Of a DNA stretch of 6,578 nt, positions 6,285 through 6,578 are shown in pieces. Source of the stretch: Opitutales bacterium (lineage in GTDB: Bacteria; Verrucomicrobiota; Verrucomicrobiia; Opitutales; Intestinicryptomonadaceae); NCBI GenBank assembly GCA_017526045.1, contig JAFXRX010000141.1, positions 1-6,578 on the forward strand, written 5' to 3'. Positions within the stretch are counted from its first letter, which is position 1. Each line of letters starts with the position of its first letter. The notes below the pieces were generated by a model. It worked only from the letters and a program-made list of their open reading frames with translations. It ran no database searches and had not been told where the DNA came from. Position numbers and translations under genes: made by a program.

Positions 6285-6578
6285 TCATTCAGGATAAACC
6301 GAAAGGCGCGCGTCCCGCGTTTCGGAGTTTTCATAGTCCAATATGCTGCCGTTGTCGGTCGAAAACGGGCGCAGCGGCATCGAAAATTTGTTTTCGAGGC
6401 ACAAGTCGGGGTTCATCGCCCAGCCGTAGCGCACAGCCTGCGCGCGCTCGACTTTGTCGGACGAGACAATGAGCTTTTCGCCGCTGATTTTTACGTCGGC
6501 GAAGTGCCACTGCATTTTGCCGTCGCCGCGGATTGCAAAGCCCGTAAACGAAGTCTTGCCCTTTTTGAGGCGCAAGCC
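6285..6578 (-). CDS. Sialate O-acetylesterase-family protein, copy 3 (C-terminal part only)
   Basis: The last 97 residues of a gene that enters from the right edge, ending in TGA at 6287-6285. It aligns with the C-terminal domain of the other two copies: GLRLKKGKTSFTGFAIRG matches GLRKM-GKEKLTGFAIRG, then SGEKLIVSS, AVRYGWA and PLRPFSTDNGSILDYE correspond to GDTIILSS, AARYAWA and PL-SFSTDNGAYVD. Identity looks near 45%, far lower than between copies 1 and 2. The tail after the shared domain (ENSETRDARLSVYPE) is longer than in its neighbours. The catalytic domain lies outside the window, so activity cannot be judged. Since it is 9 bases upstream of copy 2, it is probably an earlier gene of the same operon. 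Confidence 0.88.
   Translation of the reverse strand, partial: GLRLKKGKTSFTGFAIRGDGKMQWHFADVKISGEKLIVSSDKVERAQAVRYGWAMNPDLCLENKFSMPLRPFSTDNGSILDYENSETRDARLSVYPE

Overview
The window reads as a compact stretch of a Gram-negative bacterial chromosome. It has about half GC content, almost no non-coding DNA, secreted carbohydrate esterases with Sec signal peptides, and no recognisable Shine-Dalgarno sequence in front of any gene. The set of tandem sialate O-acetylesterase-type enzymes, a YkuD protein of a kind I associate with Opitutae, and an NtrC-type regulator together suggest a Verrucomicrobiota-like host- or polysaccharide-associated organism. That placement is an inference from gene style, with low to moderate confidence.

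Left part (1-1884, minus strand): a two-gene unit. A short cytosolic-looking YkuD/L,D-transpeptidase-fold protein (1351-1884) is followed after 4 bases by an NtrC-family sigma-54-dependent response regulator (1-1346). The regulator has receiver, AAA+ and Fis-type HTH domains, and only its last few residues are cut off by the window edge. Centre (1883-2881, plus strand): asd, aspartate-semialdehyde dehydrogenase, diverges from the YkuD gene. The two ATG codons overlap in a single CATG (1882-1885), so each gene's upstream control region must lie inside the other gene. An AT-rich hairpin (2899-2949) separates asd from the convergent genes on the right and looks like a bidirectional terminator.

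Right part (2966-6578, minus strand): a tandem array of at least three SGNH/sialate O-acetylesterase-family genes, transcribed right to left with 4- and 9-base gaps. The two complete copies share an identical signal peptide and N-terminus. Their first 135 bp are about 97% identical with only silent changes, their C-terminal domains are about 89% identical, and their central catalytic-domain inserts are much more diverged. The rightmost copy is seen only as its last 97 residues and is the most diverged.

Functionally, the left and central genes could connect through the cell wall: Asd feeds diaminopimelate synthesis and L,D-transpeptidases use diaminopimelate-containing peptides. The right-hand array is probably for de-O-acetylating sialic acids or plant-type glycans outside the cytoplasm. 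I see no mobile element, CRISPR array, tRNA or rRNA. No clearly new system is proven here. The best leads are the overlapping divergent starts, the unusual leaderless YkuD protein paired with a sigma-54 regulator, and the mosaic esterase array.
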